From NCBI RefSeq assembly GCF_001676875.1, contig NZ_JYKA01000003.1, positions 1 to 64,000 of the forward strand: 64,000 bases of DNA, read 5' to 3'. A program made the translations under genes and the position numbers. The notes beneath the pieces are model-generated. The model ran no database searches, was not told the origin of the DNA, and was given only the letters and a program-made list of their open reading frames with translations. This document shows positions 15,632 to 24,254 of the stretch, piece after piece. Every line of letters starts with the position of its first letter. Within the stretch, counting starts at the first letter, position 1. The DNA comes from Chromobacterium subtsugae (GTDB lineage: Bacteria > Pseudomonadota > Gammaproteobacteria > Burkholderiales > Chromobacteriaceae).

Positions 15632-17172
15632 GCCTGGCCTCCCTGCGGCAGGACCGCCAGCACGGACTCGAAATCGTCGAAAGATTGCGGGTAGTCCAGT
15701 TGCGGCCGGTCGATGACGATGAACGGGATGCCCAGCGCCGCCGCGGCCGCGGCCTTGGCGTCGAAACCGCCGGCCTCGCCGCCGTCCTTGCTGATCACGC
15801 AGTCGATTCCCCAGTCGCGCCACAGCGCCTCGTTGGCGGCCTGCGAGAACGGGCCTTGCATCGCGCAGATGCGCGAACGCGGGAGTCCTAAGTCCAGCGC
15901 CCGCTGCAGGTGCTGCGGGTCCGGCGCCAGCCGCACGAACCATTGATGTTTGTGCTCCGCGTCGGCGGAGAGGAAGCGGTGCAGCTCCTTGCTGCCGGTG
16001 GCGAGAAATATGCGGTGTCCTTTCGCCATCGCCATTCTGGCGGCTGCATCGCTGTCGGCGCAGCGGATCACCGGATGCGCGCTGCCGCTGGCCGGCCGTT
16101 CGTAGCGCAGATAGGGCAGGGCCAGTTCCTCGGCCAGCGCCATCAGCTGCTGCGACATCTCGCTGGCGTAGGGGTGGGTGGCGTCGACGATGGCCGAAGC
16201 CCTGCTGCCGGACAGCAGCTCGCGGCGGCGCTCCACGCCCAGCCGGCCGCTGACGGTGGCGACGCCGGGCACGGCCTGCTGCGCTTGCTCGTTGCCGTAA
16301 TCGCTGGCGCTGCTGACCACCACCGCGCGGCCGGTTTCGGCGATGGCGCGCGACAGCGCGTTGCCGTCGCTGGTGCCGGAAAACACCCAGGCGGCGCCGG
16401 CGGGCAGCGCGTCGGCCTTCACCGTGTCGCTGGTGTTGTCCCAGTTGAAGTAGCCGCGCGGGGTGAACATCCAGTTGCGCTTGCGGCGGGTGAAGCGGTT
16501 GCCGATGACGATGCTGGTCAGCATGTCGAAGCGGCGGGTGCGCAGCTCGGCCAGGGTGACGATTTCCACCGCCTGGTCTTCGCGGTAGGCGTTGCGGACG
16601 ATGCCGCACAATGTCTCAGGCTTTTTGTGCTCCAGCATGATGTCCAGGATGCGGTAGACGCCCTCCTGGCGCTGGCGGCTTTGCACGTTGTAGAACACCA
16701 CCGCCAGGTCTGCCTGGGCGATGTGGCGGGCGCGGGTTTCGATCCACTCCCACGGGCACAGCAGGTCGGACAGGCTCAGCGTGGCGAAGTCGTGCGACAG
16801 CGGCGCGCCGAGCAGCGACGCGCAGGAGTTGGCCGAGGTGATGCCGGGGATCAGCTGCACGTCGAAGCTATCGTCCTCGCGCATGTCTTCGTAGGCCAGC
16901 GTGGCCATCGCGTAGACGCCGATGTCGCCGCTGGACAGCAAGGCCACGGTCTTGCCGGCGCGGGCTTCGTCCAGGGCCAGCTGCGCGCGTTCGCGCTCCT
17001 GGGTCAGCGGCAGCGTGCGGATGTCCTTGCCGGCGATCCATGGTTGCACCCAGGTCAGGTAGAGGTCGTAGGAGACGATCACGTCGCTCGCGGCCAGCGC
17101 CTGGCGGGCAAGGTCGGGGATCAGTTCGGCGCGGCCGGGGCCGACCGAGACGAGGTAGAGTTTGCCGGTCAT
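15628..17172 (-). CDS. cobJK: Fused precorrin-3B C17-methyltransferase / precorrin-6A reductase (CobJ-CobK)
   Basis: A 514-residue fusion of two corrin-ring enzymes. Residues about 1-245 are CobJ/CbiH, the SAM-dependent methyltransferase that contracts the ring (opening VSVGPGRAELI, GDIGVYAMA, PGITSANSCASLLGAPLSHDF). Residues about 255-510 are CobK/CbiJ, the NADPH-dependent reductase (FSGTSDGNALS, VDATHPYASEMS, ISKDGGEAGGFDAK). The linker is the GYFNWD region. No extra iron-sulfur cysteine cluster like that of CbiH60 is seen. It is the first gene of the cobJK-to-bluB block. Its upstream region holds the paired repeats but no riboswitch. Confidence 0.93.
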   Translation of the reverse strand: MTGKLYLVSVGPGRAELIPDLARQALAASDVIVSYDLYLTWVQPWIAGKDIRTLPLTQERERAQLALDEARAGKTVALLSSGDIGVYAMATLAYEDMREDDSFDVQLIPGITSANSCASLLGAPLSHDFATLSLSDLLCPWEWIETRARHIAQADLAVVFYNVQSRQRQEGVYRILDIMLEHKKPETLCGIVRNAYREDQAVEIVTLAELRTRRFDMLTSIVIGNRFTRRKRNWMFTPRGYFNWDNTSDTVKADALPAGAAWVFSGTSDGNALSRAIAETGRAVVVSSASDYGNEQAQQAVPGVATVSGRLGVERRRELLSGSRASAIVDATHPYASEMSQQLMALAEELALPYLRYERPASGSAHPVIRCADSDAAARMAMAKGHRIFLATGSKELHRFLSADAEHKHQWFVRLAPDPQHLQRALDLGLPRSRICAMQGPFSQAANEALWRDWGIDCVISKDGGEAGGFDAKAAAAAALGIPFIVIDRPQLDYPQSFDDFESVLAVLPQGGQA

Positions 17173-17245
17173 GGATGTGTTCTCTTAATTTTGCATTCTG
17201 TAATTGTTTTGGCGCTGTTGATGTGTGGTTCCGCCCGGTGGGCGG

Positions 17246-17404
17246 GTAAGGGGGCTGCGCGGCCAGCGCCCTTACAACCCCAGGCCGCCCCTGCGTCGCG
17301 CGAATTTCCGGCAAACATCAGGCTGGCAAGGCGCTGCCGAACTCGCCGCGCGCTAGCGTCGCACGGCTCAAACAAGCGGCAGCTTAAAACCTTGCCAGCC
17401 TGAT
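17246..17404 (+). repeat. Structured intergenic repeat, copy A
   Basis: Copy A has two stem-loops. The first (17246-17275) pairs GTAAGGGGGCT with AGCGCCCTTAC around GCGCGGCC. The second (17317-17404) has a perfect 15-bp outer stem ATCAGGCTGGCAAGG / CCTTGCCAGCCTGAT, an inner CTGCC/GGCAG stem and an apical GCCGCGCG/CGCACGGC stem around CTAGCGT. Copy B has the same layout in the opposite orientation, with base changes that keep pairing. Confidence 0.85.
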
Positions 17405-17604
17405 TTTTACCGGCGCGCGCCAAAGGGGAGTGGGGGTGCGCCACCGACATTTCATCCTTTGCTAGGATTGCTACCGTTGCATTTATTTGTGACGCATGAA
17501 TAGATAAGCGCTGGGTTTGCCCATGTGGACTGCGCCATTGATAACCTTCTGGTTGCGCAAAACATTGACGATACGCCGAGTCGTCCCCTTCGGGACGCGC
17601 CGGG

Positions 17605-17771
17605 AAAAACGCGGTCGGCAAGGTTTTAAGCCGCCGTCTGTTTGAGCCGCGCGACGCTAGCGCGCGGCGACGTTCGGCGGTGCCTTGCCGACCGCGTTTT
17701 TCCTGGGGGTTCGCGGCACGTAGGGGCGGCCTGGGGGCTGCAAGGGGGGCTGGCCGCGCAGCCCCCCTTGC
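17605..17771 (-). repeat. Structured intergenic repeat, copy B (inverted relative to A)
   Basis: On the minus strand copy B reads like copy A. The first stem-loop is a perfect 12-bp GCAAGGGGGGCT / AGCCCCCCTTGC around GCGCGGCC. The second has a perfect 19-bp stem AAAAACGCGGTCGGCAAGG / CCTTGCCGACCGCGTTTTT, an inner CCGCC/GGCGG stem and the same apical GCCGCGCG CTAGCGT CGCGCGGC. The shared unpaired bases include GGCTCAAAC and TTAAAACC. Confidence 0.85.
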
Positions 17772-17799
17772 CCCTGGCGGTGGAACTGCCCCTAAATGA

Positions 17800-17816
17800 T
17801 GCCTGCAAAGCAGGCA
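17800..17816 (-). terminator. Small hairpin after cbiG, possible weak terminator
   Basis: TGCCTGC / GCAGGCA form a 7-bp stem with a 3-base AAA loop (TTT on the minus strand), 18 bases after the cbiG stop. There is no proper T-run after it, so read-through into the repeats and cobJK is possible. Confidence 0.3.
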
Positions 17817-17833
17817 CAGCTTGTTTTTTGAAC

Positions 17834-18580
17834 TCAAACAATTGGCCCATCCTCCACTACCGCCACCGTCACCCCATCCAATGCCATCTTGGGCACGATC
17901 AACCTCCCCCGCGGGCTGGCGATCAGCGCGCACGGCTCGCACACGCCGTCGACGCCGACGTTCCGCCGAACCCAGTCCGACGGCGCGCCGGTCCAGCCGC
18001 GGGCGGCGACGTCTTCGCGGGCGATGACGCGCAGCGGCAGCGCGTGGTGGGCGCAGAATGCCAACAAGCCGGCTTCGTCGGCCTTCAGGTCTATGGTCGC
18101 CACTTCGCGCACGTCGGACAGCGGCCGGCCGGCCAAGGCTTGCGATACCGCTTGTTCGATGGCTTCGGCGCTTTTGCCGCGGCGGCAGCCGATGCCCAGC
18201 GTCAGCGGCTTGATCGCTTCTGTCGCGGTGGTGACGGCCGGGATGGCGCCGGTCAGCCGCGCCGCTTCGTAGGCAAGGTCATTCGCTCCGCCTTCGTGGC
18301 CGGACAATAGCGGGATGGCGAAGCGGGCGGCTTCGTCCATCACCACCACTGCCGGGTCGCTGTATTTGCTTTGCGGCAGGCCATCCAGATAGCGGACGGC
18401 GATGCCGCTGGCCATCACCAGCACCCAGTGGCTGTGCAGGTGGAAGGCGGCGCGAAATTGCTCGCGGCCGCTGGCATCCGCATCCAGCCACGGCTGGTAT
18501 AGCTTGGCGTCTAGCGCCGATGCCAGCTTTTGGCCCAAGGGCAGCGCCTCGGCACGCACCAGCCACACGGCGCGGCTCAT
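17834..18580 (-). CDS. cbiG: Compact cobalt-precorrin-5A hydrolase (CbiG)
   Basis: CbiG opens the lactone ring and releases the two-carbon fragment during oxygen-independent ring contraction. The 248-residue protein has the N-terminal signature (MASGIAVRYL, KYSDPAVVVMDE, IPLLSGHEGGANDLA) and the C-terminal CobE-like domain (LTLGIGCRRGKSAEAIE, VPKMALDG). At 248 residues it is about 100 shorter than Salmonella CbiG (about 350), and the central domain seems missing. The ATG at 18580 overlaps the cobM stop by four bases. It is the last gene of the riboswitch-led operon. Confidence 0.9.
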   Translation of the reverse strand: MSRAVWLVRAEALPLGQKLASALDAKLYQPWLDADASGREQFRAAFHLHSHWVLVMASGIAVRYLDGLPQSKYSDPAVVVMDEAARFAIPLLSGHEGGANDLAYEAARLTGAIPAVTTATEAIKPLTLGIGCRRGKSAEAIEQAVSQALAGRPLSDVREVATIDLKADEAGLLAFCAHHALPLRVIAREDVAARGWTGAPSDWVRRNVGVDGVCEPCALIASPRGRLIVPKMALDGVTVAVVEDGPIV

Positions 18581-19380
18581 GCCTGGTTTTCTTTCCGCAG
18601 GCTGGCCCGCTTGGTCTTGCGTTCGTCGCCGTCGCGGAAGATGTGGGTGAAGCCGGCCGCGTACAGGCTGGATTCGACGCCGCCTTCGCGCGACAGCGCC
18701 TCGCCCACCAACAGCAGCGTGGTCAGCAGCCAGTCTTTCTGCTTCACCTCGGACAGCATCTTGCCCAGCGTGGAGCGGTGGACGGATTGGTCCGGCCAGC
18801 TGGCGCGGCGCACCAGCGCCACCGGGGTGCTGGGCGGGTAGTGCAGCGACAGGTCGGCGACGGTCTGTTTCAGCCGCTGGCCGGATAGGAAGATGCACAT
18901 CGTCGCGCGGTGGGCGGCGAAGCTGGCGATGGACTCGGTCTCCGGCACCGCGCTGGCGCGGCCGCTGGTGCGGGTGAGGATGATGGATTGCGACACCTCG
19001 GGCCGGGTCAATTCGCTGCCCAATGCGGCGGCGGCGGCGGTGAACGAGGACACGCCGGGGACGACCTCATATTTGATGCCCAGCGCTTCCAGCCGGCACA
19101 TCTGTTCGTTGGTGGCACCGTAGATGGCCGGGTCGCCGGAGTGCAGCCGCGCCACGTCTTTGTCCTCGGCTTGGGCGCGGCGGTACAGCGCTTCCTGCTG
19201 GTCCAGGTTCAGCTCGGCGGTGTCGTGGATTTCGGCGTCCGGGCGGCAGTGGCTCAGCATCTCGGCCGGCACCAGCGAGCCGGCGTACAGCACCATGGGC
19301 ACCGCGCCCAGCAGGCGGCTGCCGCGCAGCGTGATCAGGTCGGCGGCGCCGGGGCCGGCGCCGATGAAATACACTTTCAT
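18577..19380 (-). CDS. cobM: Precorrin-4 C11-methyltransferase (CobM/CbiF)
   Basis: SAM-dependent methyltransferase of the corrin pathway. The 267-residue protein has FIGAGPGAADLITLRG at the start, LYAGSLVPAEML, HSGDPAIYGATNEQM and VPGVSSFTAAAAALGSELT, all diagnostic of CobM/CbiF. The start at 19380 overlaps the cobI stop (ATGA). The frame remains open upstream only as a shadow of cobI. Confidence 0.95.
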   Translation of the reverse strand: MKVYFIGAGPGAADLITLRGSRLLGAVPMVLYAGSLVPAEMLSHCRPDAEIHDTAELNLDQQEALYRRAQAEDKDVARLHSGDPAIYGATNEQMCRLEALGIKYEVVPGVSSFTAAAAALGSELTRPEVSQSIILTRTSGRASAVPETESIASFAAHRATMCIFLSGQRLKQTVADLSLHYPPSTPVALVRRASWPDQSVHRSTLGKMLSEVKQKDWLLTTLLLVGEALSREGGVESSLYAAGFTHIFRDGDERKTKRASLRKENQA

Positions 19381-20105
19381 GAATGGCGTCTTTCTCTGGC
19401 TGTCTTGCGGATCAGCATGGTGGCGAGGTAGCCGCTGGCGTCGGCCGTCAATTGCGAGGCGTCGGCGCACAGCACTTCGCCGGGCAGGCCGATGCGGCGG
19501 GCGAAGGCGCACAGCTGGGCGATGCCCATATCGTTCAATAGCGCCAGCACGTCCGGCAGCCGTTTGCCTATCTTCATCAGCACCACGATGTCGTGGCTGT
19601 CGATATCGGCTTGCAGCTCGGCCATGTCGTCGGGGCAGGGCAGGATCAGGATGCGTTCCTTGCCTTCGCCCAGCGGCCAGGACAAGGCCGACGCGGTGGC
19701 GGCGAAGCTGGTGACACCGGGGAAGGTCTGCGTCTCCAGCTGCGGCAGCATTTCGCGCAGCGCCGCCAGCAGGTAGCCATAGGTGGAGTAAGTCATCGAG
19801 TCGCCTATGGTCAGGTAGGCGACGTTCCGGCCGGTTTTCAGTTCGGCGGCCAGTCGCTCGGCCAGCGCGCCGTAATGGCGCGACAGCGCGCCGCGGTCCG
19901 GATTCATTTCGAACTCGATTTCGCGGAAGCGGCTCTCGTCCAATTCCAGCCCGGCCAGGCATAGTCGGGCGACAGACGTGTCGCTGGACGTCGCGCGCGG
20001 CAGGTAGACGATGTCGGCCTCGCGCAGCGCGGCCAGCGCCGCCACCGGAATCAGCCCGGCCGGGCCGGGGCCCACGCCTATGCCTATGAGCGTGCCCAGC
20101 TTCAT
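19377..20105 (-). CDS. cobI: Precorrin-2 C20-methyltransferase (CobI/CbiL)
   Basis: Adds the C20 methyl group, the first committed B12 methylation after precorrin-2. The 242-residue protein opens with LIGIGVGPGPAGLIPVAAL, and carries AYLTIGDSMTYSTYGYL and PGVTSFAATASAL, typical of CobI/CbiL. Whether it prefers the metal-free or the cobalt form cannot be told from these motifs. It overlaps both neighbours by four bases. Confidence 0.94.
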   Translation of the reverse strand: MKLGTLIGIGVGPGPAGLIPVAALAALREADIVYLPRATSSDTSVARLCLAGLELDESRFREIEFEMNPDRGALSRHYGALAERLAAELKTGRNVAYLTIGDSMTYSTYGYLLAALREMLPQLETQTFPGVTSFAATASALSWPLGEGKERILILPCPDDMAELQADIDSHDIVVLMKIGKRLPDVLALLNDMGIAQLCAFARRIGLPGEVLCADASQLTADASGYLATMLIRKTARERRHS

Positions 20106-21235
20106 GCGGCTTCTCCCAGCGGGGTGCCGTCCATGCTAAAGAGGCGCACCGCCACTTGCCGCACGCTGGGCACCTTGGCCGCCATCCGCGCCGCGGTGCG
20201 GCGTTCTATTTCCATCCAGTAGCCGCGCGCGTCCGGCTGGCTGCTCATGATCTGCACTACGTTCTCCACGGTATTCGCTTGTTTGATTTGCGCCACCAGT
20301 TCGGGCGCATGGCCCAGGTCGGCTGCTACGTCGGCGACGGCGTCCATCGCCATGCCGCTCTTGCCGGAATGGGTGTCCCATACGCCGTCCAACAGCTTGG
20401 CGATCTTGCCCGGGTGGCCCAGCACCCACAGCGTGTCCAGGATGCGGCCCTGCTCGATCAGCACCGATTCGGCGAAGTCCAGCGAGTCGCCGACGAAGTT
20501 GGCGATCTGGACAACCTGTTTCTTGGCTAGCCCCAGCCTGTCGGCGGCGTAGCCGCGGCCTATCTTGCCGGGGGTGAAGGCGATGGCAGTCGGCAGCTCG
20601 CCCAGCGCCACCCGCACATAAACCTCGATCGACGCGATCCACGCCGCCTGCGACATCGGCTCGACGATGCCGCTGGTGCCCAGGATCGAGATGCCGCCGA
20701 CGATGCCCAGCATCGGGTTGAAGGTGCGCTTGGCGATCTTGTCGCCGTCGACGCAGCCTATCGCCAGGTCGATGCCGGGGTCGGGCCGGCCGGCCAGCGC
20801 TTCATCCACCGCCATCCGCATCATCTGCCGCGGCACCGGGTTGATCGCCGGCTCGCCGGGCGGGATGCGCAGGCCGGGCTGGGTGACCATGCCGACGCCG
20901 GGCGCGGCCAGGAAACGCAGCGCGCCGCTGCCGTTTATCCTTACCTCGGCGAAGATCGTCGCGCCGTCGGTGTTGTCGGGGTCGTCGCCGGCGTACTTCA
21001 GCACTTCGGCGCGCACGGTGTTTTCGTCCAGCCAGGCCACGTTCTCTACCGGCACCGCCAGGTAGAAGTCCGGGTCCGGCAGGCTGATGAAGACCTCGTC
21101 GGCGTCGATGCCGTCCAGCAGCAGCATCAGCGCCGCCTTGACGGCGGCGGTGGCGCAGCTGCCGGTGGTGCGGCCGCGGCGCATGCCGTTGGGCGCGGGG
21201 GCGGCGAGGTCGTAGGGCTGGCGCACCGGGCTCAT
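20102..21235 (-). CDS. cbiD: Cobalt-precorrin-5B C1-methyltransferase (CbiD)
   Basis: CbiD methylates C1 in the oxygen-independent route. The 377-residue protein has the family start [18 protein letters not shown], the segment [15 protein letters not shown], and the core [16 protein letters not shown]. The start at 21235 overlaps the cbiXC stop (ATGA). CbiD together with CbiG marks the oxygen-independent branch, in contrast with CobG and CobF, which are not in the window. Confidence 0.95.
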   Translation of the reverse strand: MSPVRQPYDLAAPAPNGMRRGRTTGSCATAAVKAALMLLLDGIDADEVFISLPDPDFYLAVPVENVAWLDENTVRAEVLKYAGDDPDNTDGATIFAEVRINGSGALRFLAAPGVGMVTQPGLRIPPGEPAINPVPRQMMRMAVDEALAGRPDPGIDLAIGCVDGDKIAKRTFNPMLGIVGGISILGTSGIVEPMSQAAWIASIEVYVRVALGELPTAIAFTPGKIGRGYAADRLGLAKKQVVQIANFVGDSLDFAESVLIEQGRILDTLWVLGHPGKIAKLLDGVWDTHSGKSGMAMDAVADVAADLGHAPELVAQIKQANTVENVVQIMSSQPDARGYWMEIERRTAARMAAKVPSVRQVAVRLFSMDGTPLGEAA

Positions 21236-22797
21236 TCTTCCCGTTGCTGCTGCTGATGAACGTGTTCGATCGCGTCTATCATCAGCGCGTTGACCACGGT
21301 GGCCGCCCACGGCGAGCCGCCGCGGGTGCCGCGGTTGGTGATGCGCGGCACTTGCAGCAGCGCGCGCAGCTCTTCCTTGCATTCGCGGGTGCCGACGAAG
21401 CCCACCGGCAGGCCGACGACCAACTGCGGCCGCCAGCCGTGATCGCGCACCAGCCGCACTACCTCGCGGATGGCGGTCGGCGCGTCGCCTATCGCCACCA
21501 CGCAGTCGTTGCCGAATTTCTGCCACGCCCGGCGGATGCCGGCGGCGGAGCGGGTGAGGCCGCTGGCTTCGGCCAAGAGCCGGGTTTCCTCGTCGTGCAC
21601 GCCGCACCAGGTTTCCACTTCCAGCTGGCGCAGCACCTCGCGCTTGAGGCCGGTTTCCACCATGGTGACGTCGGTGACCACGCGGCGGCAGCGCAGCAGC
21701 GCGCGCATGCCGGTTTCGCAAGCGCCGGCCGAGAAGAACAGGTCGTCCACGCTGTTGAAGTCGCCGGTGGTGTGCACCAGCCGCATCAGCGCGGTGCGCT
21801 GTTCGGCCGGGAAGGCCGACCAGTCGCGGCCTTCGTCTATGATGCGCATGCTTTCGGCTTCGATCGGATGCGGGGTGTAGCGTTTCCAGGCCGGCGGCTG
21901 ATTGGCGGTTGGCTCGCGTTCCAGCAGGCCGCGCACCTTGCCGTGGTGGCCGCGCTGCGGCTCGCCCACCTGCTGCTCGAAGCCGACGATCTGCACCCGG
22001 TACTTGCACAGCGCGCAGTTCATCGCCGCGCGTCCTTCCACGCCTTCCTGCGCGCGCTCCAGGAATACCTCGGCCACTTGCGGGTCCGGGCCTAGGTAGC
22101 CGGCGCTCAGCACCTCGATTTCCGGGTGGCGCGCCGCCAGGTCCGCCGCCGCGCCGTAGATGCGCTTGACCAGCACGCCGTCGAACAGGAAGTAGGGCAG
22201 CACCACGATGCGGCGGTAGCCCAGCATGGCGGCGGCGCGCAGGCCGTCGGCCACCAGCGGCTTGGCGGTGCCGGAGTAGCAGACGAAAGACGCGGCGAAG
22301 CCCAGGCCTTCCTCCAGCATCCGCGCCAGCTTGGAGATTTCGGAGTTGGCGTCCGGGTCCGAGGTGCCGCGGCCGACCACGACCAGACAGGCGTCGTTGC
22401 GCGAGATGGTGTGCGGCGACGCGGCTTCGGCCTCGACGATGCGCTGGCGGCACAGCGCCAGCAGCCGCGGATGCAGGTCCAGCGCCGCGCCGAAGTGGAA
22501 ATCGACGCCCGGATGCGTCTGTTGCAGCGCCAATAGCTCGCTGGGCATGTCGTTCTTGGCGTGGGTGGCGGCCAAGAGCACGCCGGGCACCATCACCACG
22601 GTTTTGGCGCCGGCGGCGATTACCTGTTCCACCGCCTCGTCTATCGTCGGACGGGCGAACTCCAGAAAACCGTGGGCGACGGGGCGCACGCCGGCGCGCG
22701 CCTTCAGCGCGTCCACCAGCTGCATGAACTCGTTCACCCCGTCCGGGTCGCGGCTGCCGTGGCCGGCCAATACGATGGCGTAGTCTGATTGGCTCAT
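21232..22797 (-). CDS. cbiXC: Fused sirohydrochlorin cobaltochelatase / precorrin-8X methylmutase (CbiX-CbiC)
   Basis: A 521-residue fusion. Residues about 1-300 are long-type CbiX, which inserts cobalt into sirohydrochlorin: active-site His13 ([10 protein letters not shown]) and His79 (LAATHAKND) in the first half, a second homologous half ([11 protein letters not shown]), and the redox-cofactor motif MNCALCKYR. Residues about 315-521 are CbiC/CobH, the methylmutase that shifts the C11 methyl to C12, with [15 protein letters not shown] and [14 protein letters not shown]. An early and a late pathway enzyme are thus joined. It ends with a Gln-rich tail. Both junctions are ATGA overlaps. Confidence 0.92.
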   Translation of the reverse strand: MSQSDYAIVLAGHGSRDPDGVNEFMQLVDALKARAGVRPVAHGFLEFARPTIDEAVEQVIAAGAKTVVMVPGVLLAATHAKNDMPSELLALQQTHPGVDFHFGAALDLHPRLLALCRQRIVEAEAASPHTISRNDACLVVVGRGTSDPDANSEISKLARMLEEGLGFAASFVCYSGTAKPLVADGLRAAAMLGYRRIVVLPYFLFDGVLVKRIYGAAADLAARHPEIEVLSAGYLGPDPQVAEVFLERAQEGVEGRAAMNCALCKYRVQIVGFEQQVGEPQRGHHGKVRGLLEREPTANQPPAWKRYTPHPIEAESMRIIDEGRDWSAFPAEQRTALMRLVHTTGDFNSVDDLFFSAGACETGMRALLRCRRVVTDVTMVETGLKREVLRQLEVETWCGVHDEETRLLAEASGLTRSAAGIRRAWQKFGNDCVVAIGDAPTAIREVVRLVRDHGWRPQLVVGLPVGFVGTRECKEELRALLQVPRITNRGTRGGSPWAATVVNALMIDAIEHVHQQQQREE

Positions 22798-23495
22798 TTG
22801 TGGGTCGGCTCGATCTGGCTGTCCATCGGCGCGAGCGTGCGGATCAGCATGATGCTCATGTCGGAGAAGCGCTGCTCGGCGCATTCGGCCAGCGTGCCGC
22901 GCCATGCCGCCTCGTTGCGGGTCAGGTTTTCCCACACTTCCACCGGCTGGCCGGCCGGGATGCCGTTTTCCAGCAGATAGGCGGCGATGTGCCAGGGCAT
23001 GAAGGAGCGCGCCTCATCCCACGGGCAGGGGATGACGATGGCGTTGCGGCCGTCCTGCAGCACGTGCACCAGGTGGCGCTTGAACGGCGTCAGGTCGCCG
23101 CGGCGGTGGAAGGTGATGAAGCTGGTTTCGTCGAAGCACACCTTGCCGCGCGAGGCCAGGATCTGCGCCGACGAGATGCCGGGTATCGTTTCCACCGGGT
23201 GGCCGCAGGCGCGCTCCACCCGCTCCAGGTACTGGAAGCCGCTGAAGTGGATGTCGCCCATGAACACCACCACGCACTTTTTGCCGGCATGGTGGCGCTC
23301 GGCGACGATGTCCAGCTGGGCCACCTGGTCGCGGTAGCCCATCTGGATCACTTCGGCGCTGTCGGGGATCAGCGGGCGGACCACGTCCACCACCGCGTTG
23401 AAGCCAGCCACCACGTCGGCCTCGCGTATCAGTTGGGCCGAGCGCTGCGGCAGGTAGCCGATGTCGCCGGGGCCGGCGCCTATGCAGATGATCAT
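22794..23495 (-). CDS. cbiE: Precorrin-6Y C5,15-methyltransferase, CbiE-type subunit
   Basis: A 233-residue SAM-dependent methyltransferase of the corrin fold ([51 protein letters not shown]). By elimination and by fold it fills the CbiE role (C5 methylation). In aerobic organisms CobL joins CbiE to the decarboxylating methyltransferase CbiT. Here the chain ends after the CbiE part and no CbiT is found in the window. The GDIHFSG motif departs somewhat from typical CbiE, so the exact position it methylates is less certain than for its neighbours. Confidence 0.78.
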   Translation of the reverse strand: MIICIGAGPGDIGYLPQRSAQLIREADVVAGFNAVVDVVRPLIPDSAEVIQMGYRDQVAQLDIVAERHHAGKKCVVVFMGDIHFSGFQYLERVERACGHPVETIPGISSAQILASRGKVCFDETSFITFHRRGDLTPFKRHLVHVLQDGRNAIVIPCPWDEARSFMPWHIAAYLLENGIPAGQPVEVWENLTRNEAAWRGTLAECAEQRFSDMSIMLIRTLAPMDSQIEPTHK

Positions 23496-24253
23496 GCGTA
23501 TTCCTTGGTTGTTTCATTGGCGGCGGACGGACTACAGGACGCCAGCGCCACCGTCGGTCCGATGACGATCAGCGCCGGGCTGTGGATGCCGGCCGCGCGC
23601 ATGTCTTGTTCCAGCGCGTCCAGCGTGCTCAGCACTTGGCGCTGCTGCGGCAGCGTGCCGTTTTCTATCGCCGCCGCCGGGGTGTCGGGTTTCAGGCCGT
23701 GGCGCAGCAGCTCCGCGCGGATCCAGGGCAGCCGCTTGACGCCCATATAGATCACCAGCGTCATGCCGCTTTGCGCCAGCGCCTGCCAGTTCGGCTCGTC
23801 GCCGTCCTGGTGCGGATGGCCGGAGACGAAGGTCACGCCGTGGACGAAATGGCGATGGGTCAACGGAATGCCCAGCGTGGCCGGCACCGCCAGGCCGGCG
23901 CTGAGGCCGTTGACGATCTCCACCTCGACGCCGGCCGCTTGCAGCGTCAGCATTTCCTCGCCGCCGCGGCCGAAGACGAAGGGGTCGCCGCCCTTGAGGC
24001 GCGCCACCGTCTTGCCGGCGCGGGCCTCGTCTATCATCCGCTGCTCGATGGCCGCCTGCGGTGTCGACGGGCAGCCGCCGCGCTTGCCTACCGGCACGAT
24101 TTCGGCGTCCGGCCGCAGCATGGAACGAATGTCCGGATGCACCAGATCGTCCACCAGCGCCACGTCGGCCAGTTTCAGGCAACGCGCGGCCTTCAGCGTC
24201 AGCATGTCCAGGTCGCCGGGGCCGGCGCCTATCAGGTAAACCTTGCCCGTCAT
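23492..24253 (-). CDS. cobA: Uroporphyrinogen-III C-methyltransferase (SUMT)
   Basis: Makes precorrin-2 by methylating C2 and C7 of uroporphyrinogen III. The 253-residue protein is the stand-alone form, without the CysG oxidase/ferrochelatase half. Signatures are [40 protein letters not shown] and MGVKRL. The start is the ATG at 24253, one base after the chlID stop, and the end overlaps cbiE. Confidence 0.95.
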   Translation of the reverse strand: MTGKVYLIGAGPGDLDMLTLKAARCLKLADVALVDDLVHPDIRSMLRPDAEIVPVGKRGGCPSTPQAAIEQRMIDEARAGKTVARLKGGDPFVFGRGGEEMLTLQAAGVEVEIVNGLSAGLAVPATLGIPLTHRHFVHGVTFVSGHPHQDGDEPNWQALAQSGMTLVIYMGVKRLPWIRAELLRHGLKPDTPAAAIENGTLPQQRQVLSTLDALEQDMRAAGIHSPALIVIGPTVALASCSPSAANETTKEYA

Positions 24254-24254
24254 C

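Larger units (their letters stand above)
17173..17833. other. Non-coding gap between cbiG and cobJK holding paired inverted structured repeats
   Basis: This 661-base gap splits an otherwise gapless B12 gene array. It contains two diverged copies of one repeat in inverted orientation (17246-17404 and 17605-17771), about 200 bases of spacer, and a small hairpin at 17800-17816. No cobalamin riboswitch or promoter was recognised. An open frame of 257 codons on the minus strand spans both repeats, but its translation follows the repeat structure and has no family features, so I do not call it a gene. Confidence 0.75.

Noticed and set aside
17405-17604. Possible second cobalamin riboswitch before cobJK
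   Set aside because: I looked on both strands for the B12 box and the GCCACTG and GGGAAGGC blocks and found none.
17246-17771. Repeats as integron attC sites
   Set aside because: The stems are long and palindromic, but the RYYYAAC and GTTRRRY end boxes are not found, and no integrase or cassette array is present.
17169-17942. 257-codon minus-strand frame spanning the paired repeats
   Set aside because: The translation follows the two repeats and the end of cbiG in a wrong frame, and overlaps the cobJK start. The DNA structure explains the open frame better than a gene.
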